Numbered from the stretch's first letter, positions 21,217-31,158 are shown. The stretch: DNA of 64,000 bases from Caballeronia concitans (GCF_001544615.1 NZ_FCNV02000002.1:124001-188000), one strand, 5' to 3'. The notes: generated by a model from the sequence alone, not told the origin. Program-made: numbers and translations.

Positions 21217-21951
21217 TCACACAAGCTCCTCGGTCTGACGCATGCGCGGCAGCATGCGGTCGAACTCGCGCTTGACGATGCCGTAGCACTCGCAGGCGCT
21301 GGCCTCCAGGGCGGCGCGGTCCAGCACCTTGATGCAGCCGCGGCTGTTATGGACGAGCCCTGCGTCATGCAACTTCCCTGCGGCCTCGGTGACGCCTTCA
21401 CGACGCACGCCCAGCATGTCGGCGATCAGTTGCTGCGTCACGCGCATTTCGTCCGACCGCGTGCGATCGGACTGGATGAGCAGCCAGCGGCAAAGCTGCT
21501 TGCTCAGCGTATGGTGACGATTGCAGGCAGCCGTCTGCGCCACTTGCGTCAATAGCGCCTGCATATAGAGGAGCGTGACGCGCCGCAGGAAGTCGGAACG
21601 GCTGAAGTGCTGACGCAGCGCGTTCGCGCTCATTCGATAAGCGGACCCTGCGCCTTGAACCTGAACACGGGTCGGCATCGTATCGCCGCCGGTCAGCACC
21701 GGCACGCCTGTCATTCCCTCGCGGCCTACTGCGGCGACCTCGACGCAGCCACCGTCTTCCATCGTGTGCAAAAGCGTGACGACAGCGGTAATGGGAAAGT
21801 AGACGTGATGGATGCGTTTCCCGGAATCACAAAGCAACTGTCCCGTGCGTAATTGGACAAGTTCCAAATCGCAAGCGATCGCCTGCCATTCATGTGCGGG
21901 AAGTGCGCCTAATAAGTGGTTTCCGTGCAGGTCCGACTGAAGGGTCAACAT
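21217..21951 (-). CDS. Crp/Fnr family transcriptional regulator
   Basis: A 244-aa regulator with an N-terminal cyclic-nucleotide-binding-like domain (LLCDSGKRIHHVYFPITAVV...GGCVEVAAVGREGMTG) and a C-terminal winged HTH (VTQQLIADMLGVRREGVTEAAGKL). No Fnr-type N-terminal cysteine cluster is apparent, and the ligand is unknown. ATG 21951 has GAGAGAG directly upstream; the frame to 21987 lacks support. No operon partner is present. Two palindromes lie about 200-245 bp upstream. Confidence 0.9.
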   Translation of the reverse strand: MLTLQSDLHGNHLLGALPAHEWQAIACDLELVQLRTGQLLCDSGKRIHHVYFPITAVVTLLHTMEDGGCVEVAAVGREGMTGVPVLTGGDTMPTRVQVQGAGSAYRMSANALRQHFSRSDFLRRVTLLYMQALLTQVAQTAACNRHHTLSKQLCRWLLIQSDRTRSDEMRVTQQLIADMLGVRREGVTEAAGKLHDAGLVHNSRGCIKVLDRAALEASACECYGIVKREFDRMLPRMRQTEELV

Positions 21952-22151
21952 ACTCTCTCGTTGGTCTATGCGCCTTGCGCTTCTCATTCTCCGGCCGATT
22001 CTCCGTTCGCGATGGTTTTGGATTCGCTGAAGTGTCGACCGGCCCCTTGCACTCTCGCGCTGTCCGCTCGCAGACAGTGCTGACTGTTTTCGTGTGCCTG
22101 GTCATACATAAGCGAGAGCCGTGCCAAAGATCATACGAGCGGACCAATTGA

Positions 22152-22197
22152 TAAATGGAATCATTTAGATAAACGAGTTTTGATTCATTTATGAATC
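22152..22197. promoter_or_regulatory. Two AT-rich palindromes 30 bp apart
   Basis: TAAATG-GAAT-CATTTA (22152-22167) and GATTCAT-TT-ATGAATC (22182-22197) are both perfect inverted repeats. Their centres are exactly 30 bp apart, near three helical turns, and both contain similar A-ATCATTTA words. They lie in an AT-rich island between the Crp/Fnr gene and a regulator fragment. They look like paired operators for one dimeric regulator; which one is not known. Confidence 0.5.
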
Positions 22198-22443
22198 GGC
22201 TATTTGAGGGTTTTAGACCCGGTTGAACGTATTCACCGAAATGTCGGCGATGTTTAACGTTTGCGAACTCACTCCGATCGATTAGCGCTATGAGACCGGC
22301 CATGTCGATTCGCCGGCGCCGATGGATTCAGAAATGTTGCATGCGGGAATCAAACGCTGGCTGGCGAGTGGCGCGTCGAAAGCAACGATCAGTCGGCTCA
22401 AGCGGTTCATGACGCTCGTGGATTGCAACGAGCTACGTAGAAG

Positions 22444-22629
22444 ATGCACGGGGCGGCGAAAATCTTGCACGGCGGCATCAAGCGGCTGAAGCATCCGGCG
22501 CTCGGATCGGTCGAGCTGGACTCTTCGGCGCTTTCCGTCGATGGCAGGCCGGGTCCCGGCATGATCGTCTCCACGCCGGTCGACTGCGCGATGGCCGGGC
22601 GAATCGGCCGGCTTGTCGCGAGCGCGTGA
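22444..22629 (+). pseudogene. C-terminal fragment of an XRE/MmyB-type regulator
   Basis: The 61-codon frame contains RLKHPALGSVELDSSALSVD, GRPGPGMIVSTP and ends shortly after. This matches the end of the MmyB-like ligand-binding domain found behind XRE HTH domains (pattern HP.vG.l.L....l.vdG.p...mvvy.P). There is an in-frame stop just upstream (22438-22440) and no HTH before it, so about 200 N-terminal residues are missing. The preceding 100 bp keep coding-like sequence in other frames. It is probably not functional. Confidence 0.6.
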
Positions 22630-22633
22630 CGCT

Positions 22634-23335
22634 TCAGAACTTCTCCACCCACGGCCGCAGTTCCATTTCCCACGTCCACGCGCTGCGATGCTGGCGCAGC
22701 ACATCGAGATAGGTTTGCGCGATGGCGTCGGGATCGAGCGTGCTGTCGGGCGCGTCGGGCGGATCGGCGCGATGCTCCGCGCGCACGCCGCCGTCGATGA
22801 CGAAATGTGCGACGTGGATGCCCTTCGGCGCGAGTTCGCGCGCGGCGCTTTGCGCGAGGCCGCGCAGCGCGAACTTGCCCATCGCGAAGGGCGCGGACAG
22901 CGCGTAGCCTTTGATGCCCGCAGTCGCGCCCGTCAGCAGGATCGCGCCGTGGCCGGCCGGAATCATGCGACGCGCGGCCTGCTGGACGGCGTGGAACGCG
23001 CCGAGCGCCGAGACGGCGACCGCCTTCGCGACTTCTTCGGCATCCAGTTCCGCGATAGGTCCGCGCACGCGCCCGCTTGCGTTGTAGACGACGATTTCCG
23101 GCGCGCCGATGCGCGCTTCGGTCTCGGCGAAGAGCGCTTCCATTTGGCCGGCATCGGACGCATCGACGGGCAGGGCGATCGCGCCGGTTTCATCGACGAG
23201 CGACGCGAGCTTTCCGACATTGCGCGCGGCGATGACGACCGGAATGTTTTCGGCGCGCAGACGCCGCGTGAGAGAGCCGCTGATGCCGGGCCCGGCACCA
23301 ACGATGAGGGCGCTGCGGTAGGGAAGTGTGCTCAT
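22634..23335 (-). CDS. Short-chain dehydrogenase/reductase-like protein lacking the catalytic Tyr
   Basis: A 233-aa SDR-fold protein. The nucleotide-binding motif is SALIVGAGPGISGSL (a variant of TGxxxGIG). The usual NNAG is YNAS, and the active-site YxxxK reads F150-AMG-K154 (SAPFAMGKFALRG). The catalytic Tyr is thus Phe, and no serine is obvious at the usual site. It may bind NAD(P) without classical reductase chemistry, or use another residue. ATG 23335 is chosen; ATG 23341 two codons earlier is equally possible. No operon partner. Confidence 0.8.
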   Translation of the reverse strand: MSTLPYRSALIVGAGPGISGSLTRRLRAENIPVVIAARNVGKLASLVDETGAIALPVDASDAGQMEALFAETEARIGAPEIVVYNASGRVRGPIAELDAEEVAKAVAVSALGAFHAVQQAARRMIPAGHGAILLTGATAGIKGYALSAPFAMGKFALRGLAQSAARELAPKGIHVAHFVIDGGVRAEHRADPPDAPDSTLDPDAIAQTYLDVLRQHRSAWTWEMELRPWVEKF

Positions 23336-23516
23336 GGCCATGCGGGTCGACTGGTGAGAGGCGGGCGTTGCGACGTCACATCGACTATCGCTAGGTGCCG
23401 GGCTTTTGGGCATTTTATGCGACCGAGCGCTTCTAGCATTGCACGTGCGACTCTTCAGAGTAGGCGATGGCACATCACCTGCTCCCATTCAAGGTCGCCA
23501 TCACGCTTGCCGCCCT

Positions 23517-26189
23517 ATGGATGCTCGCAAAAACAAGCCCGTCAGCCCCGAATCGTCTCCGACCGCCGCTTTCACGGGCTTCGTGCGCGTGCGTGGCGCG
23601 CGCGAGCACAACCTGAAGAACGTCGATGTCGATGTGCCGCGCGACGCGCTCGTCGTCTTCACGGGCGTGTCCGGCTCGGGCAAGTCATCGCTGGCGTTCG
23701 GCACCTTGTACGCGGAAGCGCAGCGGCGCTATTTCGAGTCGGTCGCGCCGTATGCGCGGCGGCTCATCGAACAGGTGGGCGTGCCGCAGGTCGATTCGAT
23801 CGAAGGTCTGCCGCCCGCCGTCGCGCTTCAGCAGCAGCGTGGCGCGCCGAACGCGCGGTCATCGGTCGGCAGCGTGACGACGCTTTCCAGCCTCGTGCGC
23901 ATGCTCTACTCGCGCACCGGCAGTTACCCGCCGAAGCAGCCGATGCTGTACGCCGAAGACTTCTCGCCGAACACGGTCCAGGGCGCGTGCCCGGTTTGTC
24001 ATGGACTCGGACGCGTGTACGAAGTCACCGAAAAGTCGATGGTGCCCGACGACACACTCACGATCCGCGAACGCGCCATCGCGGCATGGCCGCCTGCGTG
24101 GCACGGGCAGAATCTTCGCGACATCCTCGTGACGCTCGGCTATGACGTGGACAAACCGTGGCGTGACTTGCCGAAGAAGGATCGCGACTGGATTCTCTTC
24201 ACGGAAGAATCGCCGACCGTGCCGGTCTATGCCGGCCTCACGCCGAAGGAAACGCAGGCGGCGTTGAAGCGCGGCGCGGAGCCGAGCTATCAGGGCACTT
24301 TCACGGGCGCGCGCCGCTATATCCTGCACACTTTCGCGCATACGCAAAGCGCGCTCATGAAGAAGCGTGTCTCGCGTTTCATGGTGGGCAGCGACTGCGC
24401 CGCGTGTCACGGCAAGCGGCTCAAGAAAGAGGCATTGTCGGTGACCTTCGCGGGACTCGATATCGCCGAGTTTTCGCGCCTGCCGCTCAGCCGCCTGGCC
24501 GAACTGCTCGGCCCGATCGCGCGCGGCGAATGGCCTGAATCCGATGCCGACGGCCACGTCCTGAACCGCGATGCGCGCCGCGCGGCGACGGCCAGGCGCG
24601 TGGCGGCGGGCGGTTCGGCGCACAAGGCGGCGCCCGATGTGCGCGCCACGCCCAATCTCTCCGACGAGAAACGCGCTGCCGCCGAACGGATCGCGGCGGA
24701 ATTGCTGGAGCGCATCCGCACGCTGACGGATCTCGGCCTGGGCTATCTCTCGCTCGATCGCGCCACGCCGACGCTGTCATCGGGCGAACTGCAGCGCCTG
24801 CGGCTCGCGACGCAACTGGCTTCGCAACTTTTCGGCGTCGTGTATGTGCTCGACGAGCCGTCCGCCGGCCTGCATCCCGCCGACAGCGAAGCGCTTTTCG
24901 CCGCCTTGCAGCGCCTGAAGTCGGCGGGCAATTCGCTCTTCGTGATCGAACACGATCTGAACACGATGCGCCGCGCCGACTGGCTCGTGGATGTCGGTCC
25001 CGCAGCGGGAGAGCGGGGCGGCGTAGTGCTCTACAGCGGGCCGCCGGCGGGACTCGCCGGCGTCGAGGCATCGCAGACGCGCAAGCATCTGTTCGGCGAA
25101 CGCGAGCGCCGGTCGCGTGAGCCGCGCAAGGCGCGCGGCTGGCTGCGGCTCGCGGGCATCACGCGCAACAATCTGCATGGCATCGATGCGGCGTTTCCGC
25201 TCGGCTCGTTCACGACGGTGACCGGCATTTCCGGCTCGGGCAAGTCGAGCCTCGTGAGTCAGGCGCTGCCGGAACTCGTCGCGGAACGGCTCGGCCGCTC
25301 GCTCGACGATCCCGGCGACGAAGAGAAGGACCCGCTCCTCGCCACCGTCGAAACGATGGCGGACGGGCGGATCGTCGAAGGCATGGAGACTGTGAAGCGT
25401 CTCGTGCGCGTCGATCAGAAACCGATTGGCCGCACGCCGCGTTCCAATCTCGCGACTTACACGGGCTTGTTCGACCACGTCCGCAAGCTCTTCGCGGATA
25501 CGCCCGGCGCGCGGAAGCGCCGCTACGGCGCAGGCCGCTTCTCGTTCAATGTCGCGCAGGGGCGCTGCCCGACATGCGAAGGCGAAGGTTTCGTGAGCGT
25601 CGAACTGCTGTTTCTGCCGAGCGTGTACACGTCATGCTCGACCTGTCACGGCTCGCGCTATAACCCGCAGACGCTGGAAATCGAATGGCGCGGCAAGAAC
25701 ATTGCCGACGTGCTCGGCATGAGCGTGGATGCCGCCTGTGATTTTTTCGCCGATGAACCCGCCGTGATGCGCGCGCTGGGCGTGCTGCGCGACATCGGCC
25801 TCGGTTATCTGCGGCTTGGCCAGCCTGCGACGGAACTGTCGGGCGGCGAGGCGCAGCGCATCAAGCTGGCGACGGAACTGCAGCGCGCGCATCGTGCGGA
25901 CACGCTGTATATCCTCGATGAGCCGACCACAGGTTTGCATCCCACCGACGTGGACCGTCTGATGACGCAGCTACAGGGCCTCGTCGATGCGGGCAACACC
26001 GTGGTGGTCGTGGAGCATGACATGCGCGTCGCGGCCGCAAGCGACTGGGTGATCGATATCGGCCCGGGCGCGGGGGAAAACGGCGGCACGATCGTGGCGG
26101 CGGGCGGACCGGGCGTCGTGGCACGCCATGCGGGGAGCCGCACGGCGCATTATTTGCGCGAAGCGGCGCGTGGTGAGGGAGCGATGTGA
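23517..26189 (+). CDS. UvrA-like excinuclease ATPase (class II UvrA paralogue)
   Basis: An 890-aa tandem ABC ATPase of the UvrA family. Walker A motifs are [10 protein letters not shown] (N-terminal) and [10 protein letters not shown] (C-terminal). Signatures are [15 protein letters not shown] and [15 protein letters not shown], each followed by a DEP Walker B. Zn-binding CPVCHGLG...CAACHGKR and CPTCEGEG...CSTCHGSR modules are present. It is shorter than housekeeping UvrA (about 940-950 aa); class II paralogues (UvrA2/DrrC-like) are linked to DNA damage or drug tolerance. ATG 23517 is the most plausible start, although no clear ribosome site was found. Confidence 0.85.
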   Translation: MDARKNKPVSPESSPTAAFTGFVRVRGAREHNLKNVDVDVPRDALVVFTGVSGSGKSSLAFGTLYAEAQRRYFESVAPYARRLIEQVGVPQVDSIEGLPPAVALQQQRGAPNARSSVGSVTTLSSLVRMLYSRTGSYPPKQPMLYAEDFSPNTVQGACPVCHGLGRVYEVTEKSMVPDDTLTIRERAIAAWPPAWHGQNLRDILVTLGYDVDKPWRDLPKKDRDWILFTEESPTVPVYAGLTPKETQAALKRGAEPSYQGTFTGARRYILHTFAHTQSALMKKRVSRFMVGSDCAACHGKRLKKEALSVTFAGLDIAEFSRLPLSRLAELLGPIARGEWPESDADGHVLNRDARRAATARRVAAGGSAHKAAPDVRATPNLSDEKRAAAERIAAELLERIRTLTDLGLGYLSLDRATPTLSSGELQRLRLATQLASQLFGVVYVLDEPSAGLHPADSEALFAALQRLKSAGNSLFVIEHDLNTMRRADWLVDVGPAAGERGGVVLYSGPPAGLAGVEASQTRKHLFGERERRSREPRKARGWLRLAGITRNNLHGIDAAFPLGSFTTVTGISGSGKSSLVSQALPELVAERLGRSLDDPGDEEKDPLLATVETMADGRIVEGMETVKRLVRVDQKPIGRTPRSNLATYTGLFDHVRKLFADTPGARKRRYGAGRFSFNVAQGRCPTCEGEGFVSVELLFLPSVYTSCSTCHGSRYNPQTLEIEWRGKNIADVLGMSVDAACDFFADEPAVMRALGVLRDIGLGYLRLGQPATELSGGEAQRIKLATELQRAHRADTLYILDEPTTGLHPTDVDRLMTQLQGLVDAGNTVVVVEHDMRVAAASDWVIDIGPGAGENGGTIVAAGGPGVVARHAGSRTAHYLREAARGEGAM

Positions 26190-26689
26190 GGACGGCGAAG
26201 GAGTCAGATCGTTGCTGATTGCATGAATGGATGGACTCGGAGCATCGCTGCTCAATGCTTGAACGTATGAACGCGCGTCGATCGGCACTCGCCGCCCGAT
26301 GCGACGACGCATCAAACCAGCTTGCGCCCAAGGGCGAAAATCGGACATTTCCAACGCGCCCCCAAACCCGACATTTGAACTTGCGACCTACAACAGAAAA
26401 TGCGCTAAATTACATTATGTCAATTTAACAACGGGCCCGTTGCTGCGACAACCGTCATTCGCTGTCGACCTTGTGGTCACTGATCCTCACCAAGGCTAAG
26501 CGCCAGTTGGAATCTTGTCCGCCGTAAACCACACCAACGATCGAGACTACCTCCGGGTCCGACGTATAGGCGATGGTGTCTCGCATAGCCTGGCTGCCAC
26601 ACCCGACGTCCGCAAAGCAGGTATCAAACGACATCGAAGCGCTGAGAGCCGGAAGCCAGCTGATGCCGGTTCATGCACCGCTGCGCGTC
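26190..26689. other. Intergenic stretch with an AT-rich island
   Basis: About 500 bp between the convergent UvrA-like and GntR genes. No credible gene on either strand: the open frames are short, GC-driven and without motifs. An AT-rich spot at 26390-26430 contains TAAATT (26406-26411) and AATTTA (26422-26427), a 6-bp inverted repeat with a 10-bp spacer. It could be a regulatory remnant. Confidence 0.45.
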
Positions 26690-27496
26690 TCACCGACCAA
26701 AACTGCTCACGAGGTCTCTCGCCAGCTCGCCGCCGCTTCCCGCCCAGAAGTCGCGGTCCGCAAGCCGCACGCGTTCGGCGACGCACAACATGTGGTCGCC
26801 TGCTGCCGCGCGCGCCCGATCCGCATCGCCGGCGGCAAGCGCCGCGACGATTCTTTCGTGCTCTTCGCGCACCTGATTCATGAAATCCAGTCGACGCGCT
26901 TCGTTGGCGCGCGTGACCTTCACAGCAAGGCGAATCTGCTGCGTGAACATCTCGACAAAACGCACCCAATAAGGATTGCCAGTCGCCTCGGCGATGCACA
27001 GGTGAAATCGCACGTCTTCCTCGACACCGTCGCCGCCAGCGCGCATCGCATCTTCGACGCCGCGCAGCGCGTGCTCGATAGCCGCAAGTTGCCCGGGCGT
27101 ACGGCGCACCGCGGCAAGCGCGGCGATCTCCGCTTCGAGACCGCGACGAACTTCAGTCAGATTCAGCAGCGACTGCACGGATTGCTCCGTCAACGGGTCG
27201 CCCCTTGCCGCGCGCGGAAGCGCCGTCTTGCAAACGAACGCGCCGCTGCCCTTGCGCGTGGTCAGCAAGCCGTCGGCTTTCAGAAGCGCAATAGCCTCGC
27301 GCATGATCGTGCGGCTCACCCCGAAATGCTGCGCCATCGCGTGCTCCGACGGCAAGCGGGTGCCCGGTGCAATTCCCTCCTCCCGAATCTTCGCGACGAG
27401 CTTTTCTGCGACACGCTCGCCTAGCGTGCCGGTATCGAACGTGCCGCCAGCGGGGTCGTCGGTTTCCGCCACAGCGCCGGGAATCGCGGGGGTCAT
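26690..27496 (-). CDS. GntR family regulator, FadR/FCD type
   Basis: A 268-aa GntR regulator: winged HTH (ERVAEKLVAKI...LPSEHAMAQHFGVSRTIMREA) and an all-helical FCD domain with the metal-binding pattern D...H (EEDVRFHLCIAEATGNP) and later histidines (EEHERIVAAL, GDHMLCV). FCD domains bind small carboxylates. ATG 27496 has GAGGAA upstream; GTG 27499 is an alternative. It is divergent from the ABC-transporter operon and is the likely local repressor of it. Confidence 0.9.
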   Translation of the reverse strand: MTPAIPGAVAETDDPAGGTFDTGTLGERVAEKLVAKIREEGIAPGTRLPSEHAMAQHFGVSRTIMREAIALLKADGLLTTRKGSGAFVCKTALPRAARGDPLTEQSVQSLLNLTEVRRGLEAEIAALAAVRRTPGQLAAIEHALRGVEDAMRAGGDGVEEDVRFHLCIAEATGNPYWVRFVEMFTQQIRLAVKVTRANEARRLDFMNQVREEHERIVAALAAGDADRARAAAGDHMLCVAERVRLADRDFWAGSGGELARDLVSSFGR

Positions 27497-27550
27497 CACT
27501 CAATTCCTCTTCGAACGCGTTGAACGTGCATTTATTGTACGCACTTTTGG

Positions 27551-27579
27551 TTGACAGCAAAGATACAGCTTAATACTAT
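27551..27579 (+). promoter_or_regulatory. Sigma-70 promoter of the branched-chain-type ABC operon
   Basis: TTGACA (27551-27556), a 17-bp spacer and TACTAT (27574-27579) lie 88 bp before the first permease gene. This is close to consensus. It lies in the divergent region shared with the GntR gene, so a GntR operator is expected nearby, but I could not fix a clear palindrome. Confidence 0.65.
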
Positions 27580-27666
27580 TCCTAGACAACTTTTATACAT
27601 CTAGCTGCTTATGCGTCGCGAGCAGTGCCTCGCGTCGTGTCAGTACAAAAGCGGAGGAGACATGCG

Positions 27667-28548
27667 ATGAGTTTCATCGTAAACAACGTCCAGGTGCTGT
27701 TCGCCGGACTTGCGCTGGGCTCGATCTATGCCCTGGTCGCGCTCGGTTTCGTGCTGATCGTCAGGGCGACGAACGTCGTCAACTTCGCGCAAGGCGACTT
27801 CGCGATGGTCGGCGGCTTCGCGATGGTCGCGTTTCTCAGCAGCGGCCTGCCCTACTGGCTCGCGTTCGTGCTCGCGCTCGTCGCGTTGGGCGTGTTCGGC
27901 GTGATCTTCGCGCTCGGCGTCTACTACCCGCTGCGCAATCGCTCCTATCTGCCGGTGATCATCAGCACGCTGGGTGCGTCGATCTTCATGCAGAACGCGG
28001 CGCAGTACGTCTTCGGCCCGCAGCCGCGCCCGATGAACCGGTTGTTCGACAAACCGGGCATCGAAGTGGGCGGCGTCTTCATGGACACGCAGTACCTGGT
28101 GATCCTCGGCTTCACCGCGATCGCCGTCACGTTCCAGTACGTGTTGTTCGAACGCACGATGCTCGGCAAGAAACTGCAGGCCACGTCGCAGGACAAGGAC
28201 ATGGCGCGGCTCGTCGGCATTCCCGTCGCGGGAATGATTGCGTTCACGTTCTTCTATAGCGCGGTGCTCGGCGGCCTCGCGGGCGCGCTGGTGTCGCCGA
28301 TTCTCTTCGTGTCGATCGGCATGGGATCGATCATCGCGCTCAAGGCGTTCGCCGCCGCGATCATCGGCGGCTTCGGCGATATCACCGGCGCGATCATCGG
28401 CGGGCTGCTGCTCGGCGTGGTCGAAAGCTTTGGCGCGCAGTACATCTCGGTCGCCTACAAGGATGCGTTCGCATTCCTGCTGCTGTTCCTCTTCCTGCTG
28501 ATGCGCCCGCAAGGCATCTTCGGCGAAAAGATTTCGGAGAAGGCATGA
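27667..28548 (+). CDS. Branched-chain amino acid-type ABC permease (LivH family)
   Basis: A 293-aa inner-membrane permease with about eight hydrophobic segments. The opening VLFAGLALGSIYALVALGFVLIV and TNVVNFAQGDFAMVGGF are hallmarks of LivH-type permeases. The substrate may not be an amino acid, because this class also imports aromatic and short-chain carboxylates. ATG 27667 follows GGAGGAG at 27653-27659. The stop overlaps the next start (ATGA). Confidence 0.92.
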   Translation: MSFIVNNVQVLFAGLALGSIYALVALGFVLIVRATNVVNFAQGDFAMVGGFAMVAFLSSGLPYWLAFVLALVALGVFGVIFALGVYYPLRNRSYLPVIISTLGASIFMQNAAQYVFGPQPRPMNRLFDKPGIEVGGVFMDTQYLVILGFTAIAVTFQYVLFERTMLGKKLQATSQDKDMARLVGIPVAGMIAFTFFYSAVLGGLAGALVSPILFVSIGMGSIIALKAFAAAIIGGFGDITGAIIGGLLLGVVESFGAQYISVAYKDAFAFLLLFLFLLMRPQGIFGEKISEKA

Positions 28549-30335
28549 ATCAGGTATCCGCCTCCACCCGTCCGGCTCGCGTCGCGCGCGGCGCGCGTTT
28601 CAGCGTCGGCGTCGCCGCATTCGCCATCGTGGCCCTTGTCGTCGCCTTCGTGCCCTTCGTCGTTCCGCTCACGCCGTACGTGCTCAACATTTTCATGCAG
28701 GCAGCGACCTACGCGATCGCCGTGCTCGGCATGACCGTCGTGCTCGGCTACACGGGGCAGATCAATCTCGCGCAGGCATCCTTTTTCGGACTCGGCGCCT
28801 ATGCGGTCGGACTCGGCACCGTGGTGCTCGGCCTGAACTTCTGGGTCACGCTGCTGCTCGGCATCGGCCTTGCGACGGTCGCCGGCTTCGTGCTCGGCCT
28901 CACGACCCTGCGGCTCGGCGGTCACTATCTCGCCATGATCACGATCAGCTTCCAGCAGATCTTCGATCTCGTGATGGTCAACTGGGCGGGCGTCACGCAA
29001 GGTCCGGACGGCATCGCGGGAATCGGACGGCCGTCGCTCTTCGGCTTGCAGTTCACCGACGACCGCATGTACCTGGTGCTGTGCCTCGCGTTTCTCTATG
29101 CGGCCGTCGCATTCGTCTGGTGGCTGCCGCATACGCGCATCGGCCGGGCGATGCGCGCGGTGCGCGAGAACGAACTGGCAGCCGAGGTGACGGGCGTCCA
29201 TACGCTGCGCGTGAAAGTCACGGCGTTCACGCTGAGCGCCGGGCTCGCGGGCGTCGGCGGCGCGTTCTACGCAGCGGGTTTCGCCTATATCAGTCCGGAC
29301 AACTTCAACTTCGCGCGCTCGATCGAATTCCTGACGATGACCTTGCTGGGCGGCGCGGATTCGGCGTTCGGCGGGGTGGTCGGCACCGGTCTGCTGATCG
29401 TGCTGCCCGAGTGGCTGCGGTTCCTGAAAGACATCTACCTGGCTGTGTATGGTCTCGCCGTCATCCTGATCATGGTGTTCCTGCCGGCGGGCATCTGGGG
29501 CCTCGTGCGGGGGCGCTTCGTGCGCGCAACGGCAGCGACGGTCGACGTCGACAGCATCGCACCGCTTTCGCTCGATGTGCCGACCGACAATCCCGCGCCC
29601 ATCCTAACCGTCGAGAACATTGCGAAGCACTTCGGCGGTGTGAAGGCGGTCGACGGGATTTCACTCGAAGTCGCGCGCGGCACCGTGCATACGCTGATCG
29701 GACCGAACGGCTCGGGCAAGACAACGACGCTTAACGTACTGAACGGCATCTATAAGCCGACAAGCGGAGGAATCAAGCTGGACGGCATCGACATCACCGG
29801 AATGTCGCCGCATCAGCGAGCGGGTCTCGGCATCGGCCGCACCTTCCAGAACATCCGCCTGTTCGCATCGATGTCGGTGGTCGAGAACGTGATGGTCGGC
29901 GCGCAGCGCGCCAACAACCCGATCGGGAACACGCGCGCGGCGCTGCATCATCGCGCATTGTCGGCCCTGAAGTTCGTCGGCATGGCGGAGCAGATGCATG
30001 TGACCGTGAAGAATCTGCCTTACGGGCATCAACGGCTGATCGAGATTGCCCGGGCGCTCGCGGGACATCCGAGCTTCCTGCTGCTCGATGAACCGGCGGC
30101 CGGCCTGAATTTGACCGAGAAGAAAAATCTCGGCGAACTGCTCAAGCGCCTGAAGGGACACGGCATGACGATCTTCCTCATCGAGCACGATATCAGCCTG
30201 ATCGAGCAGGTCTCCGACACGATCACCGTGCTGAACTTCGGCAAGAAGATCGCCGAAGGCAAGCCCGACGAAGTGATGTCCCATCCGGAGGTGGTCGCTG
30301 CCTATCTTGGGGAGAATGCACATGCCGATGCTTGA
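28545..30335 (+). CDS. Fused ABC permease (LivM) and ATPase (LivG)
   Basis: A 596-aa fusion. Residues 1-325 form a LivM-type permease (VLGMTVVLGYTGQINLAQASFFGLG), and about 350-596 a LivG-type ATPase with Walker A GPNGSGKTTT near residue 387, Walker B LLLDEPAAGLN and switch EHD in LIEHDISLI. LivM-LivG fusions occur in several proteobacterial importers. The start ATG 28545 overlaps livH by 4 bp. Together with LivH and LivF it forms the membrane complex. Confidence 0.93.
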   Translation: MNQVSASTRPARVARGARFSVGVAAFAIVALVVAFVPFVVPLTPYVLNIFMQAATYAIAVLGMTVVLGYTGQINLAQASFFGLGAYAVGLGTVVLGLNFWVTLLLGIGLATVAGFVLGLTTLRLGGHYLAMITISFQQIFDLVMVNWAGVTQGPDGIAGIGRPSLFGLQFTDDRMYLVLCLAFLYAAVAFVWWLPHTRIGRAMRAVRENELAAEVTGVHTLRVKVTAFTLSAGLAGVGGAFYAAGFAYISPDNFNFARSIEFLTMTLLGGADSAFGGVVGTGLLIVLPEWLRFLKDIYLAVYGLAVILIMVFLPAGIWGLVRGRFVRATAATVDVDSIAPLSLDVPTDNPAPILTVENIAKHFGGVKAVDGISLEVARGTVHTLIGPNGSGKTTTLNVLNGIYKPTSGGIKLDGIDITGMSPHQRAGLGIGRTFQNIRLFASMSVVENVMVGAQRANNPIGNTRAALHHRALSALKFVGMAEQMHVTVKNLPYGHQRLIEIARALAGHPSFLLLDEPAAGLNLTEKKNLGELLKRLKGHGMTIFLIEHDISLIEQVSDTITVLNFGKKIAEGKPDEVMSHPEVVAAYLGENAHADA

Positions 30336-31059
30336 ACTGAGCCATATCGAAAGTCACTACGGCCGCGTGCAGGCCCTCCACGACATTTCGCTGCATGTCG
30401 AGCAGGGCGAGATCGTCGCCCTGCTCGGTGCGAACGGTGCCGGCAAGAGCACGGTACTTCGCAACGTGTCCGGGCTCGTCGCGCCGACGCGTGGAGAGAT
30501 CCGCTTCAAGGGCGAAGCGCTCGAGCGGATGTCGGCCGAGAAGATCGTGCGCATGGGAATCGCGCATGTTCCCGAAGGGCGGCGGATCTTTCCGGGTCTG
30601 ACGGTCAGGGAAAACATCCTGATCGGCTCGTCGCCGCGCGGCCGCGTCAGCCGGCGCGAGCTCGAAGCCGATGTCGAAGAGATGTATGGGATCTTCCCCG
30701 ATCTGCGACGCCTGTCGAATGCGCTGGGCTGGAGTTTGTCGGGCGGTCAGCAGCAGATGCTGGCGGTCGCGCGCGGGCTCATGTCGAAGCCGAAGCTGCT
30801 GATGCTCGACGAGCCGTCGCTCGGGCTCGCGCCCATCATCGTGCAGCAGCTCTTCGCGACGATCCGCTCGATTCGTGAACGCGGCACCACGGTACTGCTC
30901 GTCGAGCAGAACGCCAATATGGCCTTGTCGGTAGCCGATCGCGGTTACGTGCTGTCGACGGGACGGGTGATCGTCGAAGGCACCCCCGGCAGCCTGCTCG
31001 GAAACGAAGAGGTGCGCGCCGCCTATCTGGGTGGCAAGGCGGCGGCCCCGGCCGGGTAG
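30322..31059 (+). CDS. Branched-chain amino acid-type ABC ATPase (LivF family)
   Basis: A 245-aa ATPase with Walker A GANGAGKST, signature SLSGGQQQM, Walker B LLMLDEPSLGLAP and LLVEQNANMAL, the usual LivF ending of the switch region. Several in-frame ATGs exist; 30322 has the best-spaced ribosome site (GGGGAG at 30309-30314) and overlaps the upstream gene by 14 bp. It is the second ATPase of the importer. Confidence 0.92.
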   Translation: MPMLELSHIESHYGRVQALHDISLHVEQGEIVALLGANGAGKSTVLRNVSGLVAPTRGEIRFKGEALERMSAEKIVRMGIAHVPEGRRIFPGLTVRENILIGSSPRGRVSRRELEADVEEMYGIFPDLRRLSNALGWSLSGGQQQMLAVARGLMSKPKLLMLDEPSLGLAPIIVQQLFATIRSIRERGTTVLLVEQNANMALSVADRGYVLSTGRVIVEGTPGSLLGNEEVRAAYLGGKAAAPAG

Positions 31060-31158
31060 CGCGAGTCGGCAGCGTGGGCCGCCCCGCCCCGTCCGCGCGT
31101 TCGCAGGGAACATACGTCCAACGTTTTTGATGAGAGAACCACAGGGAGTCAATCAAGG

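Noticed and set aside
26515-26883. 122-codon plus-strand frame overlapping the GntR gene
   Set aside because: Arg-rich shadow of the GntR coding strand.
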